Assembly: GCF_963678635.1 (NCBI RefSeq)
Contig: NC_087067.1
Location: 24,437,547-24,501,546 of the forward strand
Reading direction: 5' to 3'
Length of the DNA stretch: 64,000 nt
Source of the DNA: Symsagittifera roscoffensis
Lineage: Eukaryota > Xenacoelomorpha > Acoela > Convolutidae
Position 1 is the first letter of the stretch. The number at the start of each line of letters is the position of its first letter. This document shows, piece by piece, positions 1 to 13,700 of this stretch. Position numbers and translations under genes: made by a program. The notes beneath the pieces are model-generated. The model searched no databases. It had not been told where the DNA came from and saw nothing but the letters and a program-made list of their open reading frames with translations.

Positions 1-1821
1 ATTTACGAAAGCATGGTTGCTGACGGAGTTCAATATAGGATGAAGTTATTGCTGTTTTTAAGAGGGTTAGTTTTTAAGGGTATTTTTTTGTTTTAACTTT
101 TGTCGTAGTTTATTTCATTGGCTAAATGGTTTTGTACTTGTGATGTGAAAAAGCATGGCTGCTGGGACCAGTTTGATTTGTGATACGACTCTTCTTTCTG
201 ACTGTTCCTATCGGAGATATTCAATATAGGCTTTGTTTTTGACGAGTTAAGTTCAATTTTTTTTTAGTTTTTTGCGATGTGAGAAAGCGTGGGTGCGTCG
301 AAACCAGCAGGAAATATATTACAACTTATGATTACGAGTCTATGCTTATCAAAGTTTTCGGTGGTGTTATGTCCGTTTGTTCTTGGAGACAATCGAACAT
401 TTTCTTTTTTTTGTGATGTTCCAAAGCATGGCTGCTGACAGGAGTTCAATATATGATGAAGTTTTTGCTTACGAGTCTGTTTTTAAGAGTATTTTTTTTG
501 TTTCAACGTCTGTCGTAGTTTTTTTTCATGTGTTAAATCGTTTTTGTACTTGTGATGTGAAAAAACATGGCTGCTGGGACCAGTTTGACTTGTGATACGA
601 CTATTTTTTCTGACTGTTCCTATCGGAGATATTCAATATAGGCTTTGTTTTTGACGAGTTAAGTTCATTTTTTTTTGTTTTTTGCGATGTAAGAAAGCGT
701 GGGTGCGTCGAAACCAGCAGGAAATATATTACAACTTATGATTACGAGTCTAAGCTTATCAAAGTTTTCGGTGGTGTTATGTCCGTTTGTTCTTGGAGAC
801 AATCGAACATTTTCTTTTTTATTGTGATGTTCCAAAGCATGGCTGCTGACAGGAGTTCAATATATGATGAAGTTTTTGCTTTCGAGTCTGTTTTTAAGAG
901 TATCTTTTTTGTTTCAACGTCTGTCGTAGTTTTTTTCATGGGCTAAATCGTTTTTGTACTTGTGATGTGAAAAAGCATGGCTGCTGGGACCAGTTTGATT
1001 TGTGATACAACTATTCTTTCTGACTGTTCCTATCGGATTTATTCTTTATGGGCTTTTTTTTTTGGTCAGATTAGTTCAATTCCTTTTTTTGTTTATTGCT
1101 TTGTTAGAAAGCATGTTTGCGTCAAAACTAGCAGGAAATATGATACATCTTTCCCTCACGAGTCAAAGCAAATCAAAGTTTTCTGTGATACCACATGTCA
1201 GTTGTTTCTTGGAGATAATCCAACGTTTTTCTATTTTCGTGATGTACCAAAGCATGGTTGCTGACAGGAGTTCAATTAGGATGAAATTATTGCTGTTTTT
1301 AAGAGGGTTAGTTTTTAAGGGTATTTTTTTTGTTTTAACGTTCTGTCGTAGTTTTTTTTTCATGGGTTAAATCGTTTTTGTACTTGTGATGTGAAAAAGC
1401 ATGGCTGCTGGGACCAGTTTGATTTGTGATACAACTATTCCTTCTGACTGTTCCTATCGGATTTATTCTTTATGAGCTTTGTTTTTTTGGCCAGATTAGT
1501 TCAATTCCTTTTTTTGCTTATTGCTTTGTTAGAAAGGATGTTTACGTCAAAACTAGCAGGAAATATGATACATCTTTCCCTCACGAGTCTAAGCAAATCA
1601 AAGTTTTCTGTGATACCATATGTCAGTTGTTTCTTGGAGATAATCCAACGTTTTTCTATTTTCGTGATGTACCAAAGCATGGTTGCTGACAGGAGTTCAA
1701 TATAGGATGAAGTTATTGCTGTTTTTAAGAGGGTTAGTTTTTAAGGGTATTTTTTTGTTTTAACGTCTGTCGTAGTTTATTTCATTGGCTAAATGGTTTT
1801 GTACTTGTGATCTGAAAAAGC

Positions 1822-2690
1822 ATGGCTGCTGGGACCAGTTTGATTTGTGATACAACTATTCTTTCTGACTGTTCCTATCGGATTAATTCCATATGGGCTT
1901 TATTTTTTGGTGAGATTAGTTCAATTTCTTTTTCCGTTTCTTGCTGTGTAAGGAAGCTTGGGTGCGTCGAAACTAGCTGGAAATATGATGCAGCTTTCGC
2001 TTACGAGTCTAAGCAAATCAAATTTTTCTTGTGATGTGAAAAAGCATGGCTGCTGGGACCAGTTTGATTTGTGATAAAACTATTCTTTCTGACTGTTCCT
2101 ATCGGATTTATTCGATATGGGCTTTGTTTTGTGATGAGATTAGTTCAATTTCTTTTTCCGTTTCTTGCTGTGTAAGGAAGCTTCGGGGCGTCGAAACTAG
2201 CAGGAAATATGATACAACATTCGCTTACGGGTCTAAGCAAATAAAAGTTTTCTCTGATATCATATGTCCATTGTTTCTTGGAGACAATCCAACGTCTTTT
2301 TCTTTTTTCGTGATGTAATAAAGCATGGCTGCTGACAGGAGCTCAGTATATGATCAAGTTTTTGCTTACGAGTCTGTTTTTAAGAGTATCTTTTTTGTTT
2401 TAACGTCTGTCGTAGTTTATTTCATTGGCTAAATGGTTTTGTACTTGTGATCTGAAAAAGCATGGCTGCTGGGACCAGTTTGATTTGTGATACAGCTAGT
2501 CTTTCTGACTGTTTCTATCGGATTTTTTCCAGATGGGCTTCGTTTTTTGGTGAGATCAGGTCAATTTCTTTTTTCGTTTATTGCTGTGTAAGGAAGCTTG
2601 GGTGCGTCGAAACTAGCTGGAAATATGATGCAGCTTTCGCTTACGAGTCTAAACAAATCAAATTTTTCTTGTGATGTGAAAAAGCATGGC
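1822..2690. repeat. Truncated monomers sharing one deletion junction
   Basis: Anchor spacing is 224, 416 and 224 bp (1,822; 2,046; 2,462; 2,686). Both short monomers end with the same junction, AAATCAAATTTTTCTTGTGA at about 2,015-2,034 and 2,655-2,674, joining subunit B directly to the next A. One deletion was therefore copied as a 640-bp unit. Other shortened monomers lie at 7,439-7,764 and 9,004-9,198 with different junctions. Confidence 0.75.
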
Positions 2691-4156
2691 TGCTGGGACC
2701 AGTTTGATTTGTGATACAACTATTCTTTCTGACTGTTCCTATCACAATTATTCCATATGCGCTTCGTTTTTAGTGATATCTGTTCAATTTATTTTTGTTT
2801 CTTGCGATATAAGAAAGCATGGGTGCGTTGAAACCAGCAGGAAATATGTTACATTTTTTGATTACGAGTCTAAGCAAATCAAAGTTTTCTGTGATATCAT
2901 ATGTCAGTTGTTTCTTGGAGATAATCCATCGTTTTTCTTTTTTCGTGATGTACCAAAGCATGGTTGCTGACAGGAGTTCAACATATGATGAAGTTATTGC
3001 TTACGGGTCTGTTTTTAATAGTTTTTGTTTTGTTTTAACATCTGTCGTAGTTTATTTCATGGGCTAATTTGTTTTTGTCAAGAGTCTGATTTTTTAATTT
3101 TGCTCTTTATTTGACGTCGTGTCGTAGTTTTTTTAAGGGATTAAATTGTTATTCTAATTGTGATGTGAAAAAGCATCGCTATTGGGACTAGTTTGATTTG
3201 TGATACAGCTATTCTTTCTAACTGTTTTTATCGGATTTTTTCCAGATGGGCTTGGTTTTTTAGTGAGATCAATTCAATTCTTTTTTTTTAATTCTTTGAT
3301 AGAAAGCATGGGTGCGTCGAAACAAGCCGGAAAAATGATACAACTTTCCCTAGTGAGTCGTAGCAAATCAAAGTTTTCTCGGGTATCATATGTCCGTTGT
3401 TTCTTGGAGACAATCCAACGTCTTTATCAATTTTCGCGATGTACTAAAGCAGGGTTGCTGACACGACTTTTATATATGATGAAGTTTTTGCTCACGAATC
3501 TGTTTTTCAGAGTATCATCTTTTTGTTTCAATGTCAGTCGTAGTTTTTTTCATGGGCTAAATCGTTTTGGTCATTTTCGTGATGTACCAAAGCATGGTTG
3601 CTGACAGGAGTTCAATATAGGATAAAGTTATTGCTGTTTTTAAGAGGGTCTGTTTTTGAGGGTATTTTTTTGTTTTAAGGTCTGTCACATTGGCTAATTT
3701 GTTTTTGTACTTGTGATCTGAAAAAGCATGGCTCCTGGGACCAGTTTGATTTGTGATACAACTATTCTTTCTGACTCTTCCTCTCGGAATTGTTCTATAT
3801 GGGCTTTGTTTTTTGGTGAGATTAGTTCAATTTCTTTTTCCGTTTCTTGCTGTGCTGTGTAAGGAAGCTTCGGGGCGTCGAAACTAGCAGGAAATATGAT
3901 ACAACTTTCGCTTACGATTCTATGCAAATCAAAGTTTTCTATGTTATCACATGTCCGTTGTTTATTGGAGACAATCCAAGGTCTTTTTCTTTTTTCGTGA
4001 TGTACTAAAGCTTGGCTGCTGACAGGAGTTCAGTATTTGATGAAGTTTATGCTTAAAAGTCTGTTTTTAAGAGTTTTTTTATTTCAACGTATGTCGTAGT
4101 TTGTTTCATGGGCTAAATAGTTTGTTTTTATTTGTGATGTGAAAAAGCATGGCTGC

Positions 4157-4993
4157 TGGGACCAGTTTGATTTGTGATACAACCATTCTTTCTGGCTGTT
4201 CCTATCGGAATCATTCCATGTGGGCTATGTTTTTTAGTGAGATCAGTTCAATTCCTTTTTTCGTTTAATTTTTTGTTAGAAAGCATGGGTGCGTCGAAAC
4301 AAGCAGGAAAAATGATACAACTTTCCCTCTTGAGTCGTAGCAAATCAAAGTTTTCTAGGATATCATATGTCCGTTGTTTCTTGGAGACAATCCGAGGTCT
4401 TTTTCTTTTTTCGTGATGTACTAAAGCTTGGCTGCTGACAGGAGTTCAGTATATGATGAAGTTTTTGCTCAAGAGTCTTTTGCTTTAGAGTAATTTTTTT
4501 GTTTCCACGTATGTCGTAGTTTGTTTCATGGGCTAAAACGTTTGTTTTTGTATTTATGATATGATAAAGCATAGCTGCTGGGACCAGTTTGATTTGTGAT
4601 ACAACCATTCTTTCTGGCTGTTCCTATCGGAATCATTCCATGTGGGCTATGTTTTTTAGTGAGATCAGTTCAATTCCTTTTTTCGTTTAATTTTTTGTTA
4701 GAAAGCATGGGTGCGTCGAAACAAGCAGGAAAAATGATACAACTTTCCCTCTTGAGTCGTAGCAAATCAAAGTTTTCTAGGATATCATATGTCCGTTGTT
4801 TCTTGGAGACAATCCGAGGTCTTTTTCTTTTTTCGTGATGTACTAAAGCTTGGCTGCTGACAGGAGTTCAGTATATGATGAAGTTTTTGCTCAAGAGTCT
4901 TTTGCTTTAGAGTAATTTTTTTGTTTCCACGTATGTCGTAGTTTGTTTCATGGGCTAAAACGTTTGTTTTTGTATTTATGATATGATAAAGCA
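4157..4993. repeat. Recently duplicated single monomer, 422-bp period
   Basis: From GGGACCAGTTTGATTTGTG onwards, 4,157-4,571 and 4,579-4,993 look identical by eye, including rare variants such as AACCATTCTTTCTGGCTG and TTCTAGGATATC. Neighbouring monomers differ at many sites, so this is a very recent tandem duplication within the old, diverged edge of the array. Confidence 0.8.
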
Positions 4994-7900
4994 TAGCTGC
5001 TGGGACCAGTTTGATTTGTGATACAACTTTTTGCTGACTGTTCCTATCTGAGGTTTTGAGTATAGGCTTTCTTTTTGGCGAGATAAGTTCATTTTTTTCG
5101 TTTCTGGCGTTGTAAGAAAGCATGGGTGCGTCGAAACCAGCAGGAAAAATATTTTAACTTTTGATTACGAGACTAAGCAAATCAAAGTTTTCGATGATAT
5201 CTATGTCCGTTGTTTCTTGGAGATAATCCAACGTTTTTTTCGTGGTGTACTAAAGCAGGGCTGCTGACACGACTTCTGTTTATGATGAAATTTTTGTTTA
5301 AGTGTCTGTTTTTAAGAGCATCTTTTTTGTTTCAACGTATGTTGTAGTTTATTTCAGGCTAAATTGTTTTTGTACTTGTGATGTGGAAAAGCATGGCTGC
5401 TGGGACCAGTTTGTTTTGTGATACAACTATTCTTCCTGACGGTTCCTATCGGATTTATTCCATATGGGCTTTGTTTTTTGATGAGATTAGATCAATTTTT
5501 TTTTCCGTTTCTTGCTGTGTAAGGAAACTTCGGCGCGTCGAAACTAGCAGGAAATATGATACAACTTTCGCTTAGGAGTCTAAGCAAATCAAAGTTTTCT
5601 ATGACATCATATGTCCGTTGTTTCTTGGAGACAATCCAAGGTCTTTTTCTTTTTTCGTCATGGCTGCTGACAGGAGTTCAGTATATGATGAAGTTTTTGC
5701 TTAAGAGTGTTTTAAACAGTATTTTTTTTCAACGTATGTCGTAGTTTGTTTCATGGGCTAAATCTTATGTTTTTGTATTTGTGATGTGAAAATGCATGGA
5801 TGTTGGGACGAGTTTGATTTGTGATACAACTATTCTTTCTGACTGTTCCTATCAGAATTATTTCATATGGGCTTCGTTTTTGGTGAGATCTGTTCAATTT
5901 CTTTTTTCGTTTCTTGCGATGTAAGAAAGCATGGGTGCGTCAAAACCAGCAGGAAATATATAACATTTTTTGATTACGAGTCTAAGCAAATCAAAGTTTT
6001 CTGTGATATCATATGTCAGTTGTTTCTTGGAGATACTCCAACGTTTTTCTTTTTTTGTGAAGTACCAAAGCATGGTTGCTGACAGGAGTTCAACATATGA
6101 TCAAGTCATTACTTACGGGTCTGTCTTTAAGAGCATTTTTTTGTTTTAACGTCTGTCGTAGTTTATTTCATGGGCTAATTTTGTACTTGTGATCTGAAAA
6201 AGCATCGCTGCTGGGACTAGTTTGATTTGTGATACAGCTATTCATTCTAACTGTTTCTATCGGATTTTTTTTTCCAGATGGGCTGGTTTTTCTAGTGAGA
6301 TCAGTTCAATTCCTTTTTTTCTTTTATTGCTTTGTTAGAAAGCATGGGTGCGTCGAAACTAGCAGGAGATATGAAACAACTTTCCCTCACGAGTCGTAGC
6401 AAAAAAGTTTTCTATGATATCTCATGTCCGTTGTTTCTTGGAGACAATCCATCGTATTTTTCTTTTTTCGTGATGTACTAAAGCTTGGCTGCTGACAGGA
6501 GTTCAGTATATGAAGTTTTTGCTCAAGAGTCTGTTTTTAGAGTTTTTTTTTGTTTCAACGTATGCCGTAGTTTGTTAAATGGGCTAAATCGTTTGTTTTT
6601 GTATTTGTGATGTGAAAAAGCATGGCTGCTGGGACCAGTTTGATTTGTGATACAACTTTTTTCTGACTGTCCCTATCGGAGATTTTGAATATAGGCTTTG
6701 TTTTTGGAGAGATAAGTTCAATTTTTTTCGTTTCTGGCGTTGTAAGAAAGCATGGAAGCGTCGAAACCAGCAGGAAAAGTTTTATAACTTTTGATTACGA
6801 GACTGAGCAAATCAAAGTTTTCTATGATATCTATGTCTGTTGTTTCTTGGAGATAATCCAACGTTTTTTTTTCGTGATTTACTAAAGCAGGCCTGCTGAC
6901 ACGACTTCTGTATAAGATGAAGTTTTTGCTTATGAGTCTTTTTTAAGAGTATCTTTATTGTTTCAACGTATGTTGTAGTTTGTTTCAGGCTAAATCGTTT
7001 TTGTACTTGTGATGTGAAATAGCATGGCTGCTGGGACCAGTTTGATTTGTGATACAACTATTCTTTCTGACTGTTCCTATCGGATTTATTCCATATGAGT
7101 TTTGTTTTTTGATGAGATTAGTTCAATTTCTTCTTCCGTTCCTTGCTGTGTAAGGAAGCTTCGGGCGTCGAAACTAGCAGGAAATATGCAACAACTTTCG
7201 CTTACGAGTCTAAGCAAATCAATGTTTTCTATGATATCATATGTCCGTTGTGTCTTGGAGACAATCCAAGGTCTTTTTCTTTTTTCGTGATATACTAAAA
7301 CATGGCTGCTGACAGGAGCTCAAATATGATGAAGTTTTTGCTTACGAGTCTGTTTTTAAGAGCATCTTTTTTGTTTCACCATCTGTGTAATTTTTTTTCC
7401 TAGGCTAAATCGTTTTTGTACTTGTGATGTGAAAAAGCATGGCTGCTGGGACCAGTTTGATTTGTGATACAACTATTCTTTCTGACTGTTCCTATCGGAT
7501 TAATTCCATATGGGCTTTGTTTTTTGGTGAGTTTAGTTCAATTTCTTTTTCTATGATATCATATGTCCGTTGTTTCTTGGAGACAATCCAAGGTCTTTTT
7601 CTTTTTTCGTGATGTACTAAAGCATGGCTGCTGACAGGAGCTCAGTATATGATGAAGTTTTTGCTTACGAGTCTGTTTTTAAGAGTATCTTCATTGTTTC
7701 AACGTCTGTCGTAGTTTTTTTCATGGGCTAAATCGTTTTTGTACTTGTGATGTGAAAAAGCATGGCTGCTGGGACCAGTTTGATTTGTGATACAGCTATT
7801 CATTCTAACTGTTTCTATCGGATTTTTTTCCAGATGGGCTGGTTTTTTTAGTGAGATCAGTTCAATTCCTTTTTTCGTTTATTGCTTGGTTAGAAAGCAT

Positions 7901-10794
7901 GGGTGTGTCGAAACTAGCAGGAAATATGAAACAACTTTCCCTCACGAGTCGTAGCAAAAAAATTTTCTATGATATATCATGTCCGTTGTTTCTTGGAGAT
8001 AATCCAACGTATTTTTTTTTTCGTGATGTACTAAAGCTTGGCTGCTGAAAGGAGTTCAGTATATGATGAAGTTTTTGCTCGAGTCTTTTTTCGAGTAATT
8101 TTTTTGTTTCAACGCATGGTGTAGTTTGTTTCATGGGCTGGCTAAATCGTTTGTGTTTGTATTTGTGATGTGAAAAAACATGGCTGCTGGGACCAGTTTG
8201 ATTTGTGATACAGCTATTCATTCTAACTGTTTCTATCGGATTTTTTTCCAGATGGGCTGGTTTTTTTAGTGAGATCAGTTCAATTCCTTTTTTCGTTTAT
8301 TGCTTGGTTAGAAAGCATGGGTGCGTCGAAACTAGCAGGAAATATGAAACAACTTTCCCTCACGAGTCGTAGCAAAAAACTTTTCTATGATATCTCATGT
8401 CCGTTGTTTCTTGGAGACAATCCAACGTATTTTTCTTTTTTCGTGATGTACTAAAGCTTGGCTGCTGAAAGGAGTTCAGTATGTGATGAAGTTTTTGCTC
8501 AAGAGTCTTTTTTTCGAGTAACTTTTTTGTTTCAACGTATGTTGTAGTTTGTTTCAGGCTAAATCGTTTTTGTACTTGTGATGTGAAAAAGCATGGCTGC
8601 TGGGACCAGTTTGATTTGTGATACAACTATTCTTTCTGACTGTTCCTATCGGATTTATTCCATATGAGCTTTGTTTTTTGATGAGATTAGTTCAATTTCT
8701 TCTTCCGTTCCTTGCTGTGTAAGGAAGCTTCGGGGCGTCGAAACTACCAGGAAATATGATACAACTTTCGCTTACGAGTCTAAGCAAATCAATGTTTTCT
8801 ATGATATCATGTCCGTTGTTTCTCGGAGACAATCCAAGGTCTTTTTCTTTTTTCGTGATATACTAAAACATGGCTGCTGACAGGAGCTCAAATATGATGA
8901 AGTTTTTGCTTACGAGTCTGTTTTTAAGAATATCTTTTTTTTCAACATCTGTCGTAGTTTTTTTCATGGGCTAAATCGTTTTTGTACTTGTGATGTGAAA
9001 AAGCATGGCTGCTGGGACCAGTTTGATTTGTGATACAACTCTTCTTTCTGACTGTTCCTATCGGATTAATTCCATATGGGCTTTGTTTTTTGGTGAGTTT
9101 AGTTCAATTTCGAGTAATTTTTTTTGTTTCAACGCATGGTGTAGTTTGTTTCATGGGCTAAATCGTTTGTTTTCGTATTTGTGATGTGAAAAAGCATGGC
9201 TGCTGGGACCAGTTTGATTTGTGATACAACTTTTTTCTGACTGTTCCCATGGGAGATTTTGAATATAGGCTTTGTTTTTGGCGAGATAAGTTCAATTTTT
9301 TTTTTCGTTTCTAGCGTTGTAAGAAAGCATGGGTGCGTCGAAACCAGCAGGAAAACTGTTGTAACTTTTGATTACGAGACTAAGCAAATCAAAGTTTTTA
9401 TGATATCTATGTCCGTTGTTTCTTGGAGATAATCCAACGTTTTTTTTCGTGATTTACCAAAGCAGGGCTGCTGACACGACTTCTGTATATGATGAAGTTT
9501 TTGCTTAAGAGGCTGTTTTTAAGAGTATCTTTTTTGTTTCCACGTAGGTTGTAGTTTGTTTCAGGCTAAATCGTTTTTGTACTTGTGATGTGAAAAAGCA
9601 TGGCTGCTGGGACCAGTTTGATTTGTGATAGAACTTTTCTTTCTGACTGTTTCTATGGGATTTATTTCATATGCGCTTTGTTTTTTGATGAGATTAGTTC
9701 AATTTCTTTTTTTCGTTTCTTGCTGTGTAAGGAAGCTTCGGGGCGTCGAAACTAACAGGAAATATGATACAACTTTCGCTTGCGAGTCTAAGCAAATCAA
9801 AGTTTTCTATGTTATCATATGTCCGTTGTTTCTTGGAGACAATCCAAGGTCTTTTTCTTTTTTCGTGATGTACTAAAGCATGGCTGCTGACAGGTGCTCA
9901 GTATATGATGAAGTTTTCGCTTACGAGTCTGTTTTTAAGAGTATCTCTCTGTTTCAACGTAGGTTGTAGTTTATTTCAGGCTAAATCGTTTTTGTACTTG
10001 TGATGTGAAAAAGCATGGCTGCTGGGACCAGTTTGATTTGTGATACAGCTGTTCATTCTAACTGTTTCCATCGGAATTTTTTTCCAGATGGGCTGGTGTT
10101 TTTAGTGAGATCAGTTTAATTCCTTTTTTAGTTTATTGCTTTGTTAGAAAGCATGGTGCGTCGAAACTAGCAGGAAATATGAAACAACTTTCCCTCACGA
10201 GTCGTAGCAAAAAGTTTTCTATGATATCTCATGTCCGTTGTTTCTTGGAGACAATCCAACGTATTTTTCTTTTTTCGTGATGTACTAAAGCTTGGCTGCT
10301 GAAAGGAGTTCAATATATGATGAAGTTTTTGCTCAAGAGTCTTTTTTTCGAGTAATTTTTTTGTTTCAATGTATGCCGTAGTTTGTTAAATGGGCTAAAT
10401 CGTTTGTTTTTGTATTTGTGATGTGAAAAAGCATGGCTGCTGGGACCAGTTTGATTTGTGATACAACTTTTTTCTGACTGTTCCTATCGGAGATTTTGAT
10501 TATAGGCTTTGTTTTTGGAAAGCATGGGTGCGTCGAAACCAGCAGAAAAAATTTTGTAACTTTTGATTACGAGACTAAGCAAATCAAAGTTTTTTATTAT
10601 ATCTATGTCCGTTGTTTCTTGGAGATAATCCAACGTTTTTTTCGTGATTTACTAAAGCAGGGCTGCTGACACGACTTCTGTATATGATGAAGTTTTTGCT
10701 TAAAAGTCTGTTTTTAAGAGTATCTTTTTTGTTTCAACGTATGTTGTAGTTTGTTTCAGGCTAAATCGTTTTTGTACTTGTGATGTGAAAAAGC

Positions 10795-13700
10795 ATGGCT
10801 GCTGGGACCAGTTTGATTTGTGATACAACTATTCTTTCTGACTGTTCCTATCGGATTTATTCCATATGGGCTTTGTTTTTTGATGAGATTAGTTCAATTT
10901 CTTCTTCCGTTCCTTGCTGTGTAAGGAAGCTTCGGGGCGTCGAAACTAGCAGGAAATATGATACAACTTTCGCTTACGAGTCTAAGCAAATCAATGTTTT
11001 CTATGATATCATATGTCCGTTGTTTCTTGGAGACAATCCAGGGTCTTTCTTTTTTCGTGATGTATTAAACATGGCTGCTGACAGGAGATCATATATGATG
11101 AAGTTTTTGCTTACGAGTCTGTTTTTAAGAGTATCTTCTTTTTCAACATCTGTCGTAGTTTTTTTCATGGGCTAAATCGTTTTTGTACTTGTGATGTGAA
11201 AAACCATGGCTGCTGGGACCAGTTTGATTTGTGATACAACTATTCTTTCTGACTGTTCCTATCGGATTAATTCCATTTGGGCTTTGTTTTTTGCTGAATT
11301 TAGTTCAATTTCTTTTTCCGTTTCTTGCTGTACAAGGAAGCTTATTGTCGTCGAAACTAGCAGGAAATATGATACAATTTTCGCTTACGAGTCTAAGCAA
11401 ATCAAAGTTTTCTATGATATGTCATGTCCGTTGTTTCTTGGAGACAATCCAACGTTTTTTTCTTTTTTCGTGATGTACTAAAGCTTGGCTGCTGACAGGA
11501 GCTCAGTATATGACTAAAGCATGGCTGCTGACAGGAGCTCAGTATATGATGAAGTTTTTGCTAACGAGTCTGTTTTTAAGAGTATCTTTTTTGTTTCAAC
11601 ATCTGTCGTAGTTTTTTTCATGGGCTAAATCGTTTTTGTACTTGTGATGTGAAAAAGCATGGCTGCTGGGACCACTTTGATTTGTGATACAACTATTCTT
11701 TCTGACTGTTTTTATCGGATTAACTCCATATGGGCTTTGTTTTATGGTGAGTTTAGTTCAATTTCTTTTTCCGTTTCTTGCTTTGTAAGGAAGCTTGGGT
11801 GCTTCGAAACTAGCAGGAAATTTGATACAACTTTCGCTCACGAGTCGTAGCAAATCAAGGTTTTCTATGATATCGTATACCCGTTATTTCTTGGAGACAA
11901 TCCAACGTCTTTTTCTTTTTTCGTGATGTAATAAAGTATGGCTGCTGACAGGAGCTCAGTATATGATGAAGTTTTTGCTTACGAGTCTGTTTTTAAGAGT
12001 ATTTTTTTTGTTTCAATGTATGTTGTAGTTTATTTCCGGCTAAATCGTTTTTGTACTTGTGATGTGAAAAAGCCTAGCTGCTGGGACCAGTTTGATTTGT
12101 GATACAACTATTCTTTCTGACTGTTTTTATCGGATTAACTCCATATGGGCTTTGTTTTATGGTGAGTTTAGTTCAATTTCTTTTTCCGTTTCTTGCTTTG
12201 TAAGGAAGCTTGGGTGCTTCGAAACTAGCAGGAAATTTGATACAACTTTCGCTCACGAGTCGTAGCAAGTCAAAATTTTCTATGATATCGTATTTTCGTT
12301 GTTTCTTGGAGACAATCCAACGTATTTTTCTTTTTTCGTGATGTACTAAAGCTTGGCTGCTGAAAGGAGTTCAATATATGGTGAAGTTTTTGCTCAAGAG
12401 TCTTTTTTTTCGAGTAATTTTTTTGTTTCAATGTATGCCGTAGTTTGTTAAATGGGCTAAATCGTTTGTTTTTGTATTTGTGATGTGAAAAAGCATGGCT
12501 GCTGGGACCAGTTTGATTTGTGATACAACTTTTTTCTGACTGTTCCTATCGGAGATTTTGATTATAGGCTTTGTTTTTGGAGAGATAAATTCAATTTTTT
12601 TGTTCGTTTCTTGCGTTGTAAGAAAGCATGGGTGCGTCGAAACCAGCAGAAAAAATTTTGTAACTTTTGATTACGAGACTAAGCAAATCAACGTTTTTTA
12701 TGATATCTATGTCCGTTGTTTCTTGGAGATAATCCAACGTTTTTTTCGTGATTTACTAAAGCAGGGCTGCTGACACGACTTCTGTATATGATGAAGTTTT
12801 TGCTTAAAAGTCTGTTTTTAAGAGTATCTTTTTTGTTTCAACGTATGTTGTAGTTTGTTTCAGGCTAAATCGTTTTTGTACTTGTGATGTGAAAAAGTAT
12901 GGCTGCTGGGACCAGTTTGATTTGTGATACAACTCTTCTTTCTGACTGTTCCTATCGGATTTATTCCATATGGGCTTTGTTTTTTGATGAGATTAGTTCA
13001 ATTTCTTCTTCCGTTCCTTGCTTTGTAAGGAAGCTTCGGGGCGTCGAAACTAGCAGGAAATATGATACAACTTTCGCTTACAAGTCTAAGCAAATCAATG
13101 TTTTCTATGATATCATATGTCCGTTGTTTCTTGGAGACAATCCAGGGTCTTTCTTTTTTCGTGATGTTCTAAAACATGGCTGCTGACAGGAGATCATATA
13201 TGATGAAGTTTTTGCTTACGAGTCTGTTTTTAAGAGTATCTTTTTTTTCAACATCTGTTGTAGTTTTTTTCATGGGCTAAATTGTTTTTGTACTTGTGAT
13301 GTGAAAAACCATGGCTGCTGGGACCAGTTTGATTTGTGATACAACTATTCTTTCTGACTGTTCCTATCGGATTAATTCCATTTGGGCTTTGTTTTTTGCT
13401 GAATTTAGTTCAATTTCTTTTTCCGTTTCTTGCTGTACAAAGAAGCTTATGGGCGTCGAAACTAGCAGGAAATATGATACAATTTTCGCTTACGAGTCTA
13501 AGCAAATCAAAGTTTTCTATGATATGTCATGTCCGTTGTTTCTTGGAGACAATCCAACGTTTTTTCTTTTTTCGTGATGTACTAAAGCTTGGCTGCTGAC
13601 AGGAGCTCAGTATATGACTAAAGCATGGCTGCTGACAGGAGCTCAGTATATGATGAAGTTTTTGCTAACGAGTCTGTTTTTAAGAGTATCTTTTTTGTTT